A program made the translations under genes and the position numbers. A stretch of 64,000 bases of DNA from Promethearchaeota archaeon (GTDB taxonomy: Archaea > Asgardarchaeota > Lokiarchaeia > Sigyniarchaeales > SOKP01), in the NCBI GenBank assembly GCA_019894975.1, contig JAGXNO010000001.1:89278-153277 (forward strand), written 5' to 3'. Numbering within the stretch: position 1 is the first letter of the stretch; each line of letters opens with the position of its first letter. This document shows, piece by piece, positions 34,258 to 43,266 of the stretch. The notes beneath the pieces were generated by a model that saw only the letters and a list, made by a program, of their open reading frames with translations, ran no database searches and was not told the DNA's origin.

Positions 34258-34761
34258 CTATTCAATATATTTTACTATTTCCTCTAAGGATTTTCGAGGT
34301 CTTGGCTCAGGTATCTCTCCCTTAGGGTATCCTAATGGAAGAACGGTTAACAAATCATCACTTTCCTTAAGATTTAATAATTTTTTTACATTTTCTCTAT
34401 TTATTCTCCCAATCCAACATGTTCCAATACCATATGACCACGCAGCTAAAGCTAATTGTAAGGATACAAAACAAGTATCATGAAGATACCAGTTTGGTGA
34501 TAGGTCCTTATCCCCAACAATTGCTATTAATAGAGGTGCTCCCGAAGCAAAGGGACCAGTAGTGCATTCTTTTGCTATCTTTTTAATTAGCTCCTTATTT
34601 TTAATTACATAAAAGGTCCAAGGTTGTCTATTTCTAGCACTCATACACATCCTTGTTGTTTCAAGAATTTTAGTTAATATTTCATCCTCAATTGGTTTGG
34701 ATTCATAACTTCTTATGCTTCTTCTTTCTTTTAATAATTTAGTTTGGTCACTTTCAGCCAT
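34258..34761 (-). CDS. Nitroreductase-family FMN oxidoreductase
   Basis: The 167-residue protein has LLKERRSIRSYESKPIED, TTRMCMSARNRQPWTFYVI and GIGTCWIGRINRENVKK followed by VLPLGYPKGE. These are the FMN-binding and C-terminal signatures of the nitroreductase family. It is shorter than the dimeric classical enzyme and resembles the protein at 30718-31233. A redox or detoxification role is likely; the partner flavin reductase gene follows on the same strand, 60 bp upstream in transcription order. Confidence 0.9.
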   Translation of the reverse strand: MAESDQTKLLKERRSIRSYESKPIEDEILTKILETTRMCMSARNRQPWTFYVIKNKELIKKIAKECTTGPFASGAPLLIAIVGDKDLSPNWYLHDTCFVSLQLALAAWSYGIGTCWIGRINRENVKKLLNLKESDDLLTVLPLGYPKGEIPEPRPRKSLEEIVKYIE

Positions 34762-34821
34762 ATTAAAAAATTCCGTTGATTTTAATTGAAATTAATTATC
34801 TTAAATAATATAAGATTTATT

Positions 34822-35394
34822 TTAATCATTATCAACTTCTTTCGATATAATTCTCTCTCCCAATTGGTAATAATTGAAATCTCCCCCTGTCACCCAGATG
34901 AGGGGATGAATCCTTCTCCAATCGAGTTTATCATTTGCTAAGTATTGAGGATCTACATATGACTTTATAACCTTACCAATGATCCCTTCATTGGGATCAT
35001 AATCAAGAATTTCAGTTACTTTACATTCTATATTTACAGGACATTCACTAATCATAGGTGCTGTTTGCAATTCACCATAAAAAGTGTTAAAAAGTGATGA
35101 TTTATCAAAATCTCGACCAGATTTACTTCCACAAATATCGGTTTTGGACAGGAGGTCTTCAGTTGGTATGTTAACACTAAATGTCATATTTTCATGAATT
35201 CCAAGATTCGAATAACGCTTTTTATACATGCTCAAGAAAATATATTTTCCGAAATCAAAAGGACATATATAACCAATCACAAGAAAATTTGGTTTATTCT
35301 TTACTTGCACACCTACTAAAACTACGGGTAAAGGACTCAGTAGATTTCCTTCAACCTTTGTTTTTTTTAAACTATTATCATTCATCCCTATCAA
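34822..35394 (-). CDS. Flavin reductase-like FMN-binding protein
   Basis: The 190-residue protein has the split-barrel flavin reductase pattern: LLSPLPVVLVGVQV at the first strands, an S-M-Y-K-K-R-Y segment where many have S.r.R..T, ENMTFSVNIPTED and the GSKSGRDFDKSSL block typical of archaeal flavoredoxin-type members. FMN binding is probable. The start could be TTG 35392-35394 (used here) or the ATG three codons downstream. It lies just upstream of the nitroreductase gene, suggesting a flavin-dependent redox pair. Confidence 0.85.
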   Translation of the reverse strand: MIGMNDNSLKKTKVEGNLLSPLPVVLVGVQVKNKPNFLVIGYICPFDFGKYIFLSMYKKRYSNLGIHENMTFSVNIPTEDLLSKTDICGSKSGRDFDKSSLFNTFYGELQTAPMISECPVNIECKVTEILDYDPNEGIIGKVIKSYVDPQYLANDKLDWRRIHPLIWVTGGDFNYYQLGERIISKEVDND

Positions 35395-35457
35395 TTTAAA
35401 CTGAGAAGTAATTAATAAATAACGAAGTAAGTAAAAATAAAAAGGTAATGGAAAGTT

Positions 35458-35610
35458 TTAGGATGTGTTTTGCTTAATTGATTCCTCAGATAAAATCTTT
35501 ACCTGATCTGAATATTCTTCTTCAGTTTCATCTAGAGGGATTTTATGAAGATGGCCATGATAGATTATGATCCTAAACTTTTTTTCTTTGATGAGCGCCT
35601 TTTTTGGCAT
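35458..35610 (-). CDS. Small hypothetical protein (50 aa)
   Basis: A 51-codon frame on the minus strand starts with ATG (35608-35610) and ends with TAA (35458-35460). The product begins MPKKALIKEKKFRIIIYHGH and continues LHKIPLDETEEEYSDQV, with a charged C-terminal helix. It may be a small beta-alpha domain. No family is recognised; there is no clear Shine-Dalgarno site but coding-like composition. It sits between flavin reductase and aminotransferase genes on the same strand. Confidence 0.45.
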   Translation of the reverse strand: MPKKALIKEKKFRIIIYHGHLHKIPLDETEEEYSDQVKILSEESIKQNTS

Positions 35611-35660
35611 ATGACATTAAATTATTCGGAATTTTAAAAATAGGAATAGTCACGCAATTT

Positions 35661-36824
35661 TCAAATTAGTTTTGTTTTTATTCGTTTTATTGCTTCCTTT
35701 AATGTTTCTAATTTCTGCGAAATTGAGAATCTTACATAGTTAGATCCTGGATTTTTGTCATTATTTTCACTATAAAAACTAGATCCCGGAACAACAGCAA
35801 CACCCTCATCCTTCACTAGGAATTCAGAAAATTTTAAATCATCCATGCCAAATTGAGAAATATTGGCAAACATATAATATGCCCCCTCTGGTTTAAAAAC
35901 CTTCATCCCTAAATCAGAAAGTTCTTTGTGAAAATAATCTCTATTTATTTGGTATCTATTCTTGAGATCATCAAAATATGAAGTATCTAACTTAAACGCA
36001 TTTAAAGCTGCTAGCTGTAATAAAGAAGGGGCACAAACGGTAAGATAATCATGTACTTTTCTGACTCCATCCATTAACTTTTTACATGCTGCTACATAAC
36101 CAATTCTCCATCCTGTAACAGAAAAAGTTTTACTAAAACCGCTTATAGTAATGGTTAAATCCTGCATCGAATCAAAACTACCAATGCTCTGATGGTTAAG
36201 ACCATTAAAAATGATATATTCATAGATTTCATCAGTTATAGCAATAATCCTATGATCGACACATAAATCAGAGATAAGATTTAAATCGTCTTTTGTGAAA
36301 ACTTTACCTGTAGGATTATGAGGTGTATTTATTAGAATCGCCTTAGTCTTCTCATTTATACTATCTTTTAATTGTTCCTCATCAATGTCATATGTATTTT
36401 CGGTTAAAGATACAAACTTAGGTTTACCTTGAGCTAGATATGTTATGGGTACATAATTTTCATACCAAGGTTCGAAAATTAAGATTTCATCTCCAGGATT
36501 CGTTAATGCAAGAATCGTTGAGGCGATTGCTTCACTTGCACCACAAGTAATTGTTATTTCGTCATAAGGATTAACTCTTATCTTGTTATATTGCTCTAAT
36601 TTTAGTGCGATTTGTTTCCTTAAATCTACTCGACCATGCGTTACTGAATATTGATGTTCTTCTTCCTCTATTCCTTTTTTTATCCCCTCTATCAGCTTCA
36701 AGGGGGGAGAAAAATCGGGCATTCCCTGAGATAGATTAATCGCATTATTTTCAATGGCTTTTCTTGTCATTTCTCTTATTACAGATTCTTGAAAAAACTC
36801 TAATCTATTTGATAAAAAATTCAT
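35661..36824 (-). CDS. Class I/II PLP aminotransferase
   Basis: The 387-residue enzyme has the fold-I family features: INLSQGMPDFSPPLKLIEGI, the Y-S-V-T-H-G-R segment, NTPHNPTGKVFTKDDLNLIS, AITDEIYEYIIF and the PLP-lysine motif GFSKTFSVTGWRIGYV. The C-terminal arginine is in NYVRFSISQKLE. It most resembles AspC/kynurenine-type aminotransferases, exchanging amino groups between aspartate, aromatic or other amino acids and 2-oxoacids. The specificity is not determined here. It is monocistronic. Confidence 0.92.
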   Translation of the reverse strand: MNFLSNRLEFFQESVIREMTRKAIENNAINLSQGMPDFSPPLKLIEGIKKGIEEEEHQYSVTHGRVDLRKQIALKLEQYNKIRVNPYDEITITCGASEAIASTILALTNPGDEILIFEPWYENYVPITYLAQGKPKFVSLTENTYDIDEEQLKDSINEKTKAILINTPHNPTGKVFTKDDLNLISDLCVDHRIIAITDEIYEYIIFNGLNHQSIGSFDSMQDLTITISGFSKTFSVTGWRIGYVAACKKLMDGVRKVHDYLTVCAPSLLQLAALNAFKLDTSYFDDLKNRYQINRDYFHKELSDLGMKVFKPEGAYYMFANISQFGMDDLKFSEFLVKDEGVAVVPGSSFYSENNDKNPGSNYVRFSISQKLETLKEAIKRIKTKLI

Positions 36825-36996
36825 TAGTATTAGTTCACCTAATTATGAAAATTGAAATTCAAACTATTAACTCATATCAATTTATAAGTTAAGAATTATG
36901 AGATACTTAATATATATTATAACTTGTAGATAATTTTTCCTTCATACTTCTCATCTTTAAAATTAAGAAAGAAAAAAAATGATTACTATATTTTCA

Positions 36997-38277
36997 TTAA
37001 CGAGTTGGTGGTTTTATAACATAAGCTAAAGCGGCAGCTCCAACTGACATCAATCCCATTACAATAAAAAGGATTAGGTAACTCCCAAATACAGAAACAA
37101 AAGCACTAACCATTGTTGCCCCCATAAATCCTGCAATACCGTAGGCAGTAAATATCACTCCATAGTTAGGTCCTAAATTTTTTGAACCGAATAGGTCAGC
37201 AGTAGCCGTGGGAAATAGACTAAAATTACCACCAAAGCAGAAATATATTGCACATGTCATTATTAAGAAATAAATCTCATTAATATTTGTTGTAAAGTAG
37301 ACAAATAAGAGAATTGCTTGTGTGATAAACATCAATAACATCGCTCTTTTGTATGTTATGACATCGGCCATCTTCCCCCATACTATTCTTCCTAAACCGT
37401 TAAAAAGCGCTGCTAGACTCCCAATTAATACAAAATCGGCAGTTCCTATGTTATAGATGAAACTGCCACCATCAACTGTCTTTGCAAACGCAGCATATGA
37501 ACCAATTACCATTAAACCTGAAATTGCACTTAAAATAAAAGTTGCCCATAGCATCCAAAACTGAGGTAATTTTATCGCTTGATTACGTTCAAATTCTAAT
37601 CCTGATATCCCGCTTTTTTCAGAAGGAGCGGGGGGAATCCAACCCTCAGGTTTCCACCCTTCAGGTGGATTACTTAGTGCAAATGCTCCACCAATGATAA
37701 GAACTAAATAAATAATCCCTAGTACGATAAACATTAGTGGTATATTTTCAGAAACAGTTGATACAAAATTAATATCATCCGTTTCAAGATTAGTTGGGTT
37801 AGCTAAAGCTTTTATTAAGTAGTTAAAAACAAATGAACCTGCCCCAAATCCAGCTACTGCAATTCCATTTATGAATCCTTTTTTGTCTGGAAACCATTTA
37901 CTTGCTGAAGCTATAGGGCATACATAACCAAATCCAATTCCTGCCCCAAAAATGATACCGTAGGTAATCAATAGACCTATAAAACTAGTCATGAATGCTG
38001 AGAGAATGACACCCCCTCCCATTAATACTCCACCAAGAATTGCTATATTCCTAGGACCATATTTTTGTTGTAATTTACCCGCAAATATCATTGTTATTGC
38101 AAAACTCAAGAGCCCTATACCAAAAATAAAGACAGTTGCCTCTTTAATTTCACTTAAGTAGGGGCTTATAAACACGGTAAGAGTTCCCCAAGAATATATC
38201 GTCCCTAAGGCTAATTGAATCAATATTGCTCCTATAACAACTATCCACCGATTTCTAATATTTTGTTGATTAGACAT
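36997..38277 (-). CDS. OFA-type MFS transporter
   Basis: The 426-residue protein has twelve membrane segments. The N-terminal WIVVIGAILIQLALGTIYSW and the GAGIGFGYVCPIASASKWF region, followed by KKGFINGIAVAGFGAGSFVF, are hallmarks of the oxalate/formate antiporter (OFA) family, while NGLGRIVWGKMADVITYKRA is the second-half MFS loop motif. Substrates in this family are small carboxylates such as oxalate, formate or lactate; the specific one is not apparent. It lies upstream of the aminotransferase on the same strand, with its own AT-rich gap. Confidence 0.9.
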   Translation of the reverse strand: MSNQQNIRNRWIVVIGAILIQLALGTIYSWGTLTVFISPYLSEIKEATVFIFGIGLLSFAITMIFAGKLQQKYGPRNIAILGGVLMGGGVILSAFMTSFIGLLITYGIIFGAGIGFGYVCPIASASKWFPDKKGFINGIAVAGFGAGSFVFNYLIKALANPTNLETDDINFVSTVSENIPLMFIVLGIIYLVLIIGGAFALSNPPEGWKPEGWIPPAPSEKSGISGLEFERNQAIKLPQFWMLWATFILSAISGLMVIGSYAAFAKTVDGGSFIYNIGTADFVLIGSLAALFNGLGRIVWGKMADVITYKRAMLLMFITQAILLFVYFTTNINEIYFLIMTCAIYFCFGGNFSLFPTATADLFGSKNLGPNYGVIFTAYGIAGFMGATMVSAFVSVFGSYLILFIVMGLMSVGAAALAYVIKPPTR

Positions 38278-38421
38278 TATAAAAATCCTTATAGAAATGT
38301 TTTATGGTTGAGAATAATTTGAGAGATAAAAATTTTGTATTAATAGTTTAAAAATAATCATATACTAAATAATTATAATTAAATCCAATTTTTAATTTAA
38401 AATAATTTAAAAAAAGGGGTT

Positions 38422-39069
38422 ATGGAACTACTCATGACAATTACCCTTAATTTCTTTGAATATGATCTCGTTTATGTAATAATGATAATCTTGGGGATCA
38501 TCCAGGGAAGTTCATTAGTTATTGGATGTCGAATCTTCCATGAAGATTTAAATGGGCTAAGATTTGTAAAAGGTTTAATTATTGCGGGGGGTATACTAAC
38601 TGGGTTGTACATTACAATCTTCTTCATACCTACTAGTATAGATGTTTCATCACCGACAAAATCAGAAGAATTAGCATTTTTTTTCATTCTTCTATTAAAC
38701 TATGATATTTTACCTGACTCTGTATTTATAATCTTAGGAATCGCATTATTGCTTTTCTTCTATAAAAATAATCATATTTATCAGAAATTATTATTGTACA
38801 CTTCAATTGTTTTAGTCACCGGAAACGTTTTAAGTTTTGTAAATTCTTCACTAGCGCGTTCATTAATACACTTTGATGTTTATACCTATCTTGATTTTGC
38901 AGATTATTTTTTAGCTTTAGATATAATTTCTTTATGTATTCAACTAGGTGCAATATTGATAATTCTACTATACTGTATTTACTTAAATAATAGAGGTTTT
39001 ATGATTTTTAGCAGTTTATACTTGGTTTACTTATTTTCTAGTTTAATCCCCTTACTTCCTTATATATAA
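38422..39069 (+). CDS. Membrane protein (about six TM)
   Basis: The 215-residue protein is strongly hydrophobic with about six membrane helices, for example YVIMIILGIIQGSSLVIGC, VKGLIIAGGILTGLYITIFF, SVFIILGIALLLFFYK and IISLCIQLGAILIILLYCI. There are no catalytic motifs. The gene precedes a second membrane protein with a zinc ribbon; the gap is only 28 bp, suggesting an operon. Function unknown. Confidence 0.6.
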   Translation: MELLMTITLNFFEYDLVYVIMIILGIIQGSSLVIGCRIFHEDLNGLRFVKGLIIAGGILTGLYITIFFIPTSIDVSSPTKSEELAFFFILLLNYDILPDSVFIILGIALLLFFYKNNHIYQKLLLYTSIVLVTGNVLSFVNSSLARSLIHFDVYTYLDFADYFLALDIISLCIQLGAILIILLYCIYLNNRGFMIFSSLYLVYLFSSLIPLLPYI

Positions 39070-39097
39070 ATTACAAAAAAATATCAGGTGTATAAAT

Positions 39098-39772
39098 ATA
39101 GATAAAATAGAAAGAAGTTATATTTATGTTCTCCCGTTAATTGGTGGAGTTCTTTGTATAATTGCATTTTTTACACCCGCAATGTATACTTTTTTATATA
39201 GTGGGTATGGTAGTTATTGGTTTTGGGGTTTGCACAACTTTGATGGATTATCATTTAACACTGAAAGGATTGATATTTTAATTGTAGGTATAATTATCGG
39301 GTTGTTGATTCTTATAAGTGGAATAAAATTGGTATATTCTGCCAATTTAGTGAGGGTAGAGAAGAATTCTTTTGAAGATCAAAAAAAAACTTGGTTAGTA
39401 GTTCCATCGCTTGCAATTTTGGGAGCAATTACATGGTTTTTTTATATTTCAAATTCAGGAGATGGCTATTTCGTACCTCCTGGATATGATGTTTGGGACT
39501 TTTTTCGCATTGATTTTGGATTAATTGGTGCATTTTCCGGGGGAGCTTTATCCTTGTTAGGATATCTCTTTAATAAAGGTATTCGAGAGACAAACATTAT
39601 GTCTTATTTCGTAATCAACCCAAGAAAAGAAATCTCTGTTTCATACAAAAAATACCCTATTTCTGAAATACAAAAAAAGCAGCATTTAGAAACGCCTAAT
39701 TACTGTCCTATGTGCGGATTTAAAACAGGAACAACACATAAATTCTGTCCTGGATGTGGATTTAAGTTTTAA
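39098..39772 (+). CDS. Membrane protein with C-terminal zinc ribbon (ATA start)
   Basis: Read from ATA 39098, the protein has 224 residues. The first membrane helix is IYVLPLIGGVLCIIAFFTPA, which begins before the first ATG of the frame (39182, codon 29). Two more helices (IDILIVGIIIGLLILISGI, WLVVPSLAILGAITWFFYI) and a fourth near IGAFSGGALSLLGYLF follow. The end carries a zinc ribbon, YCPMCGFKT and FCPGCGFKF, so a membrane-anchored cytoplasmic ribbon is likely. CAGGTG ends at 39090, seven bases before the ATA. A GTG/ATG/TTG between the previous stop and this site is absent. The start call is an inference; translation from ATG 39182 would break the first helix. Confidence 0.6.
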   Translation: MDKIERSYIYVLPLIGGVLCIIAFFTPAMYTFLYSGYGSYWFWGLHNFDGLSFNTERIDILIVGIIIGLLILISGIKLVYSANLVRVEKNSFEDQKKTWLVVPSLAILGAITWFFYISNSGDGYFVPPGYDVWDFFRIDFGLIGAFSGGALSLLGYLFNKGIRETNIMSYFVINPRKEISVSYKKYPISEIQKKQHLETPNYCPMCGFKTGTTHKFCPGCGFKF

Positions 39773-39786
39773 AAATTAATGGTTTT

Positions 39787-40782
39787 TTATTTATCTGGAT
39801 TCAAGTTCTCATTTCTTCTATCAACCATCGCTTGCATTCTTTTCAAAATACGTTCCCTTATTTCAGGTTTCATATATTTTAGTTGTTCCATTGATTTCTG
39901 AGTACCTTCTTGAATTCTTTCAATCATCATTTTTTGATCTTCTGGATCTAATTTTTGGAGTGCTTCATAAAAATTTTGTTGCCCTTCTTCTGGATCGTAT
40001 GGTATTCTTCCAGATAACAATCCCCCATCAACTAGTAACGTTTCACCCGTTATAAAACTACTAGAATCACTAGCCAAAAATAAAGCAGCATTAGCGATAT
40101 CTTCTGGTATTCCCGCGCGCCTTATTGCTTGTCCATCCGCCATAAATACTTTCCTTAAATCTCCCCATTTTTCAGCAGTTTCACGTGAAAGACCAATACC
40201 CTGACCAAATATACCTGTAGCTATACCTCCCGGTGCTATTGTATTTGCTCTAATTCCAAATATTCCTAACTCAACTGCAGCAATTCGAGCGAGGTGAATT
40301 AGTGCTGCTTTAGAGAGGGAATAAGCTAAACCGCCCATCCCTTGCTGAAATCCTGCAACAGAACCAGTAAATATAAAGCATCCGGAGCCTTGCTTTTTCA
40401 TTAAAGGTATAGAATGCTTCATACACAAGACTGCTCCTCGAAGATGGATTGCCATGGTATGATCGAAATCTTCAGTTTCAATTTCTTCGATTCCACTTCC
40501 AGCACCAGGATTACCCGCATTTGAAAACACAATATCGAGGCTGTCAAATTTCTCTACTGCGAGATCAATGGCTTTTTTTATATCAGACTCTTGAGATACA
40601 TCCGTGTGAATATATAAAGCATTTGGTCCTAGTTCATTAGCAAATTCTTCACCCATTTCATCCCAAATGTCGACTAAAATAACTCCCTTTGTTCCTTCTT
40701 CAATGAAGAGCTTTGATGTTGCTCTCCCTATCCCACCAGCAGCACCCGTTATGAGTGCTACTTTTCCATTTAAAACTCCCAT
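39787..40782 (-). CDS. Short-chain dehydrogenase/reductase (SDR) copy 2
   Basis: The protein has 331 residues from ATG 40780-40782. VALITGAAGGIGRATSKLF is the NAD(P) Gly-rich motif, SNAGNPGAG the NAG region, with catalytic Ser (TGSVAGFQQG), Y-S-L-S-K, and LLVDGGLLSGRIP near the end. A C-terminal helical extension of about 70 residues (LDPEDQKMMIERIQE and onward) is unusual for SDRs. A GTG at 40821 overlaps the upstream stop (GTGA) but would add a leader absent in the paralogue. Probable 3-hydroxyacyl-CoA or ketone/alcohol oxidoreductase; the neighbouring genes suggest acyl metabolism. Confidence 0.88.
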   Translation of the reverse strand: MGVLNGKVALITGAAGGIGRATSKLFIEEGTKGVILVDIWDEMGEEFANELGPNALYIHTDVSQESDIKKAIDLAVEKFDSLDIVFSNAGNPGAGSGIEEIETEDFDHTMAIHLRGAVLCMKHSIPLMKKQGSGCFIFTGSVAGFQQGMGGLAYSLSKAALIHLARIAAVELGIFGIRANTIAPGGIATGIFGQGIGLSRETAEKWGDLRKVFMADGQAIRRAGIPEDIANAALFLASDSSSFITGETLLVDGGLLSGRIPYDPEEGQQNFYEALQKLDPEDQKMMIERIQEGTQKSMEQLKYMKPEIRERILKRMQAMVDRRNENLNPDK

Positions 40783-40817
40783 TTGTATCAATACAATTAT
40801 TAAATTTGTTTTAAGGT

Positions 40818-41789
40818 TCACCCTTGGGGTGTCATTTTTTGCAATCTTTTTATAACCTTATCTCGAATTTCTGGTTTCATAAATTTCAAATCGTCCATGA
40901 CTTTTTTAAATCCATCTTGTACTCTTTCAGTAACTATTTTTAGATCTTCAGGATCTAAAGCTTGCATCAAATTAGCGAATCTCTCCTGATTTTCTTCTGG
41001 ATATTGCGGAATTCTTCCTGATAAAAGTCCTCCATCTACTTTAAGTGTTACTCCTGTAATGAAACTACTAGAATCAGATGCTAGAAATAATGCTGCATTA
41101 GCGATATCTTCTGGTAAACCCGCACGTCTAATAGCTTGCATTTCAGCAAGTGTTTCTTTCATTAATTCCGAAACTTTTTCAGCTCCATTACGAGATATAC
41201 CAAAAGCTTGGCCGAAGATTCCTGTAGCTATACCCCCAGGTGCTATTGCATTTGCTCTAATACCAAATATTCCTAATTCTACAGCCGCAATTCGAGTGAG
41301 TTGTATAATTCCCGCTTTGGAAACAGAATAAGGTAATGTTCCCATTCCTTGTTGAAAACCTGCTACAGAACTCGTAGTTATAAAACATCCTGAGCCTTGT
41401 TTTTTCATTATTGGTATAGAATGTTTCATGTATAAAAAGGCAGCTCGGAGGTGAATTGCGACAGTATGATCAAATTCATCAGTAGGAACGTCATCAATAC
41501 TTCCTCCGGGACCTGGATTACCAGCATTCGAAAAAACAATATCAAGTTGACCAAATTTTTCAATGGCTAATTCAATGGATTTTTTAATGTCAGCTTCTTC
41601 AGATACATCAGTATGGAGATAAATTGCGTTTGGTCCCAGTTCTTCAGCAGTTTTTTCACCCATTTCATCCCAGATATCAGCCATCACAACTCCCTTAGCT
41701 CCTTCTTCAATAAAGAGTTTTGAAGTTGCTCTCCCTATCCCACCAGCAGCACCCGTTATGAGCCCTACTTTTCCTTCTAATTTTCCCAT
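40818..41789 (-). CDS. Short-chain dehydrogenase/reductase (SDR) copy 1
   Basis: The 323-residue SDR is highly similar throughout to the next gene. VGLITGAAGGIGRATSKLF, SNAGNPGPGGSIDD, TTSSVAGFQQGMGTLPYSVS with the catalytic Y-x-x-x-K, and LKVDGGLLSGRIP mark the fold. It also has the acidic/basic C-terminal helical tail (LDPEDLKIVTERVQDGFKKV). The two genes lie in tandem and are likely a duplication. NAD(P)-dependent oxidation of a hydroxyacyl or alcohol substrate is the family role; the exact one is unknown. No upstream operon partner is seen. Confidence 0.9.
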   Translation of the reverse strand: MGKLEGKVGLITGAAGGIGRATSKLFIEEGAKGVVMADIWDEMGEKTAEELGPNAIYLHTDVSEEADIKKSIELAIEKFGQLDIVFSNAGNPGPGGSIDDVPTDEFDHTVAIHLRAAFLYMKHSIPIMKKQGSGCFITTSSVAGFQQGMGTLPYSVSKAGIIQLTRIAAVELGIFGIRANAIAPGGIATGIFGQAFGISRNGAEKVSELMKETLAEMQAIRRAGLPEDIANAALFLASDSSSFITGVTLKVDGGLLSGRIPQYPEENQERFANLMQALDPEDLKIVTERVQDGFKKVMDDLKFMKPEIRDKVIKRLQKMTPQG

Positions 41790-42007
41790 GATTATTCGAA
41801 ATTATTTTTCTTTTCGGTTGATCAAACAAATAATATAAAATTGAAAAGGATAATTGTTGAATTTTTTTAAATATACACTAATATAATGAGAGATTACAGT
41901 GACAGAAATGAAAAATATTTATTAATTATCTGATGAATCCATAGATTTTTAATACATAATAATTGTTTTTATTCTGAACTGTTATAAAAAGTCTGGAAAA
42001 CTTGTTG

Positions 42008-42211
42008 TTAATAATTAAAATCGCAAAATTTCTGATGTATATCTATGCAATTTTTACAATAAGTCTCCCCACATAATGCACACACAATCTCTTCATCGTG
42101 ATCAATGCGTAAATCATTCTCACATCTATTACAATGACGATATCGCTCAGCAAAAGAGATTTGTTCCTTATACATCCTTTTTTTCTTAATTCTGGTAATC
42201 AGTTCACTCAT
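42008..42211 (-). CDS. Small zinc-finger protein (67 aa), family A
   Basis: The 67-residue protein has a basic start (MSELITRIKKKRMYKEQ) and a cysteine-rich body: RYRHCNRCENDLRIDHDEE followed by IVCALCGETYCKNCIDIHQK and a final Cys. The pattern (H-C-x-x-C, C-x-x-C, C-x-x-C, H...C) suggests a two-zinc B-box or treble-clef finger. It is closely related to the protein at 46098-46274, with R-Y-R-H-C-N, E-E-I-V-C, L-C-G-E-T and I-H-Q shared. The function is unknown; protein-protein interaction is plausible. Confidence 0.7.
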   Translation of the reverse strand: MSELITRIKKKRMYKEQISFAERYRHCNRCENDLRIDHDEEIVCALCGETYCKNCIDIHQKFCDFNY

Positions 42212-42357
42212 GTATCATAGTTTAAAAATAATTATATAAAGTCAACTAATTCCCAAACAAAAGATTTTATCTAGGAATGGTTATAATCTATACCAGCCTA
42301 TCTTTTTAAACAATTAAGTTTTAAACGTTTAGAAATAATCAAAATTTAGTGATTCTT

Positions 42358-43236
42358 ATGGTCAAAGTAGCTGTTATTTCTACAGATGATGCTGTTTATG
42401 GTGTAAATAAATCATTAGAATTATTAGGAATTAACCCTGTTAAGGATAAAAATGTAATTTTCAAACCTAATTTTAACACTGCCGATCCTCCTCCTGCTTC
42501 CAGTTCAATGGAGACAGTAAAACAACTAATAATTAAGTTAAAAGAAATGGGGGCGAGATCGATAACAGTTGCAGAACGAAGTGGGCCTGCCAGTACGGAA
42601 GAAACATTCAAGAAAAAAGGATTATATTCCTTAGCGGAAGAATTAGATTTTAAAATAGTTGATTTAACTTCTATTTCTGACGACGAATATATTCTTAAAA
42701 GAACTGAAGATTGTCATTGGAAGGATGGATTTCTTTTTCCAAAAATTTATGATGATGCTAAGTGTATCATTGAAACTTGCTGTTTGAAAACTCATATGTA
42801 TGGTGGACATTTCACTTTATCACTTAAAAATGCAGTAGGGCTAGTAAATAAAAAGTATATGGGGGAATTACACTCTTCAAAACATCAACGAAAAATGATT
42901 GCAGAAATTAACGCGGTTTACAAACCTGATTTAATTATCATGGATGGAATTATAACATTTGTTGATCGTGGGCCAATGGAAGGTACCCGTAAAGAAGCAA
43001 ATGTCTTTATTGCTGGTACAGATAAAGTAGCAATTGATGCTGTGGGTGTTGCGATATTGCGAATTCTTGGAACTACTCCAGAAGTAACAAAGGGTTCAAT
43101 TTTTGATCAAGAACAAATTAAAAGGGCCGTAGAACTTGGTGTGGGAATCAAATCCTCTAATGAGATTGAATTTATAACCGATTCTAAAGAAGCTGAAAAA
43201 TTAGTAGCTCAAATAAAAGAAAAACTGGCAGAATAA
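42358..43236 (+). CDS. DUF362-family protein
   Basis: The 292-residue protein has the DUF362 profile: KNVIFKPNFNTADPPP at the N-terminus, GARSITVAERSGPAST, ETCCLKTHMYGGHFTLSLKN and LIIMDGIITFVDRGPMEG. Some DUF362 proteins carry a ferredoxin domain, but this one does not. Family role unknown; several are near corrinoid or iron-sulfur genes. The ATG at 42358 is preceded by GTGAT and preferred to the GTG at 42349. It is 30 bp from a convergent VOC gene. Confidence 0.85.
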   Translation: MVKVAVISTDDAVYGVNKSLELLGINPVKDKNVIFKPNFNTADPPPASSSMETVKQLIIKLKEMGARSITVAERSGPASTEETFKKKGLYSLAEELDFKIVDLTSISDDEYILKRTEDCHWKDGFLFPKIYDDAKCIIETCCLKTHMYGGHFTLSLKNAVGLVNKKYMGELHSSKHQRKMIAEINAVYKPDLIIMDGIITFVDRGPMEGTRKEANVFIAGTDKVAIDAVGVAILRILGTTPEVTKGSIFDQEQIKRAVELGVGIKSSNEIEFITDSKEAEKLVAQIKEKLAE

Positions 43237-43266
43237 AAATAAGCAGAAAAACCATTGAATTTTTTT

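Noticed and set aside
38472..38687. A small minus-strand frame within the membrane protein at 38422-39069
   Set aside because: It is antisense to a hydrophobic gene and has no Shine-Dalgarno site or protein-like composition.
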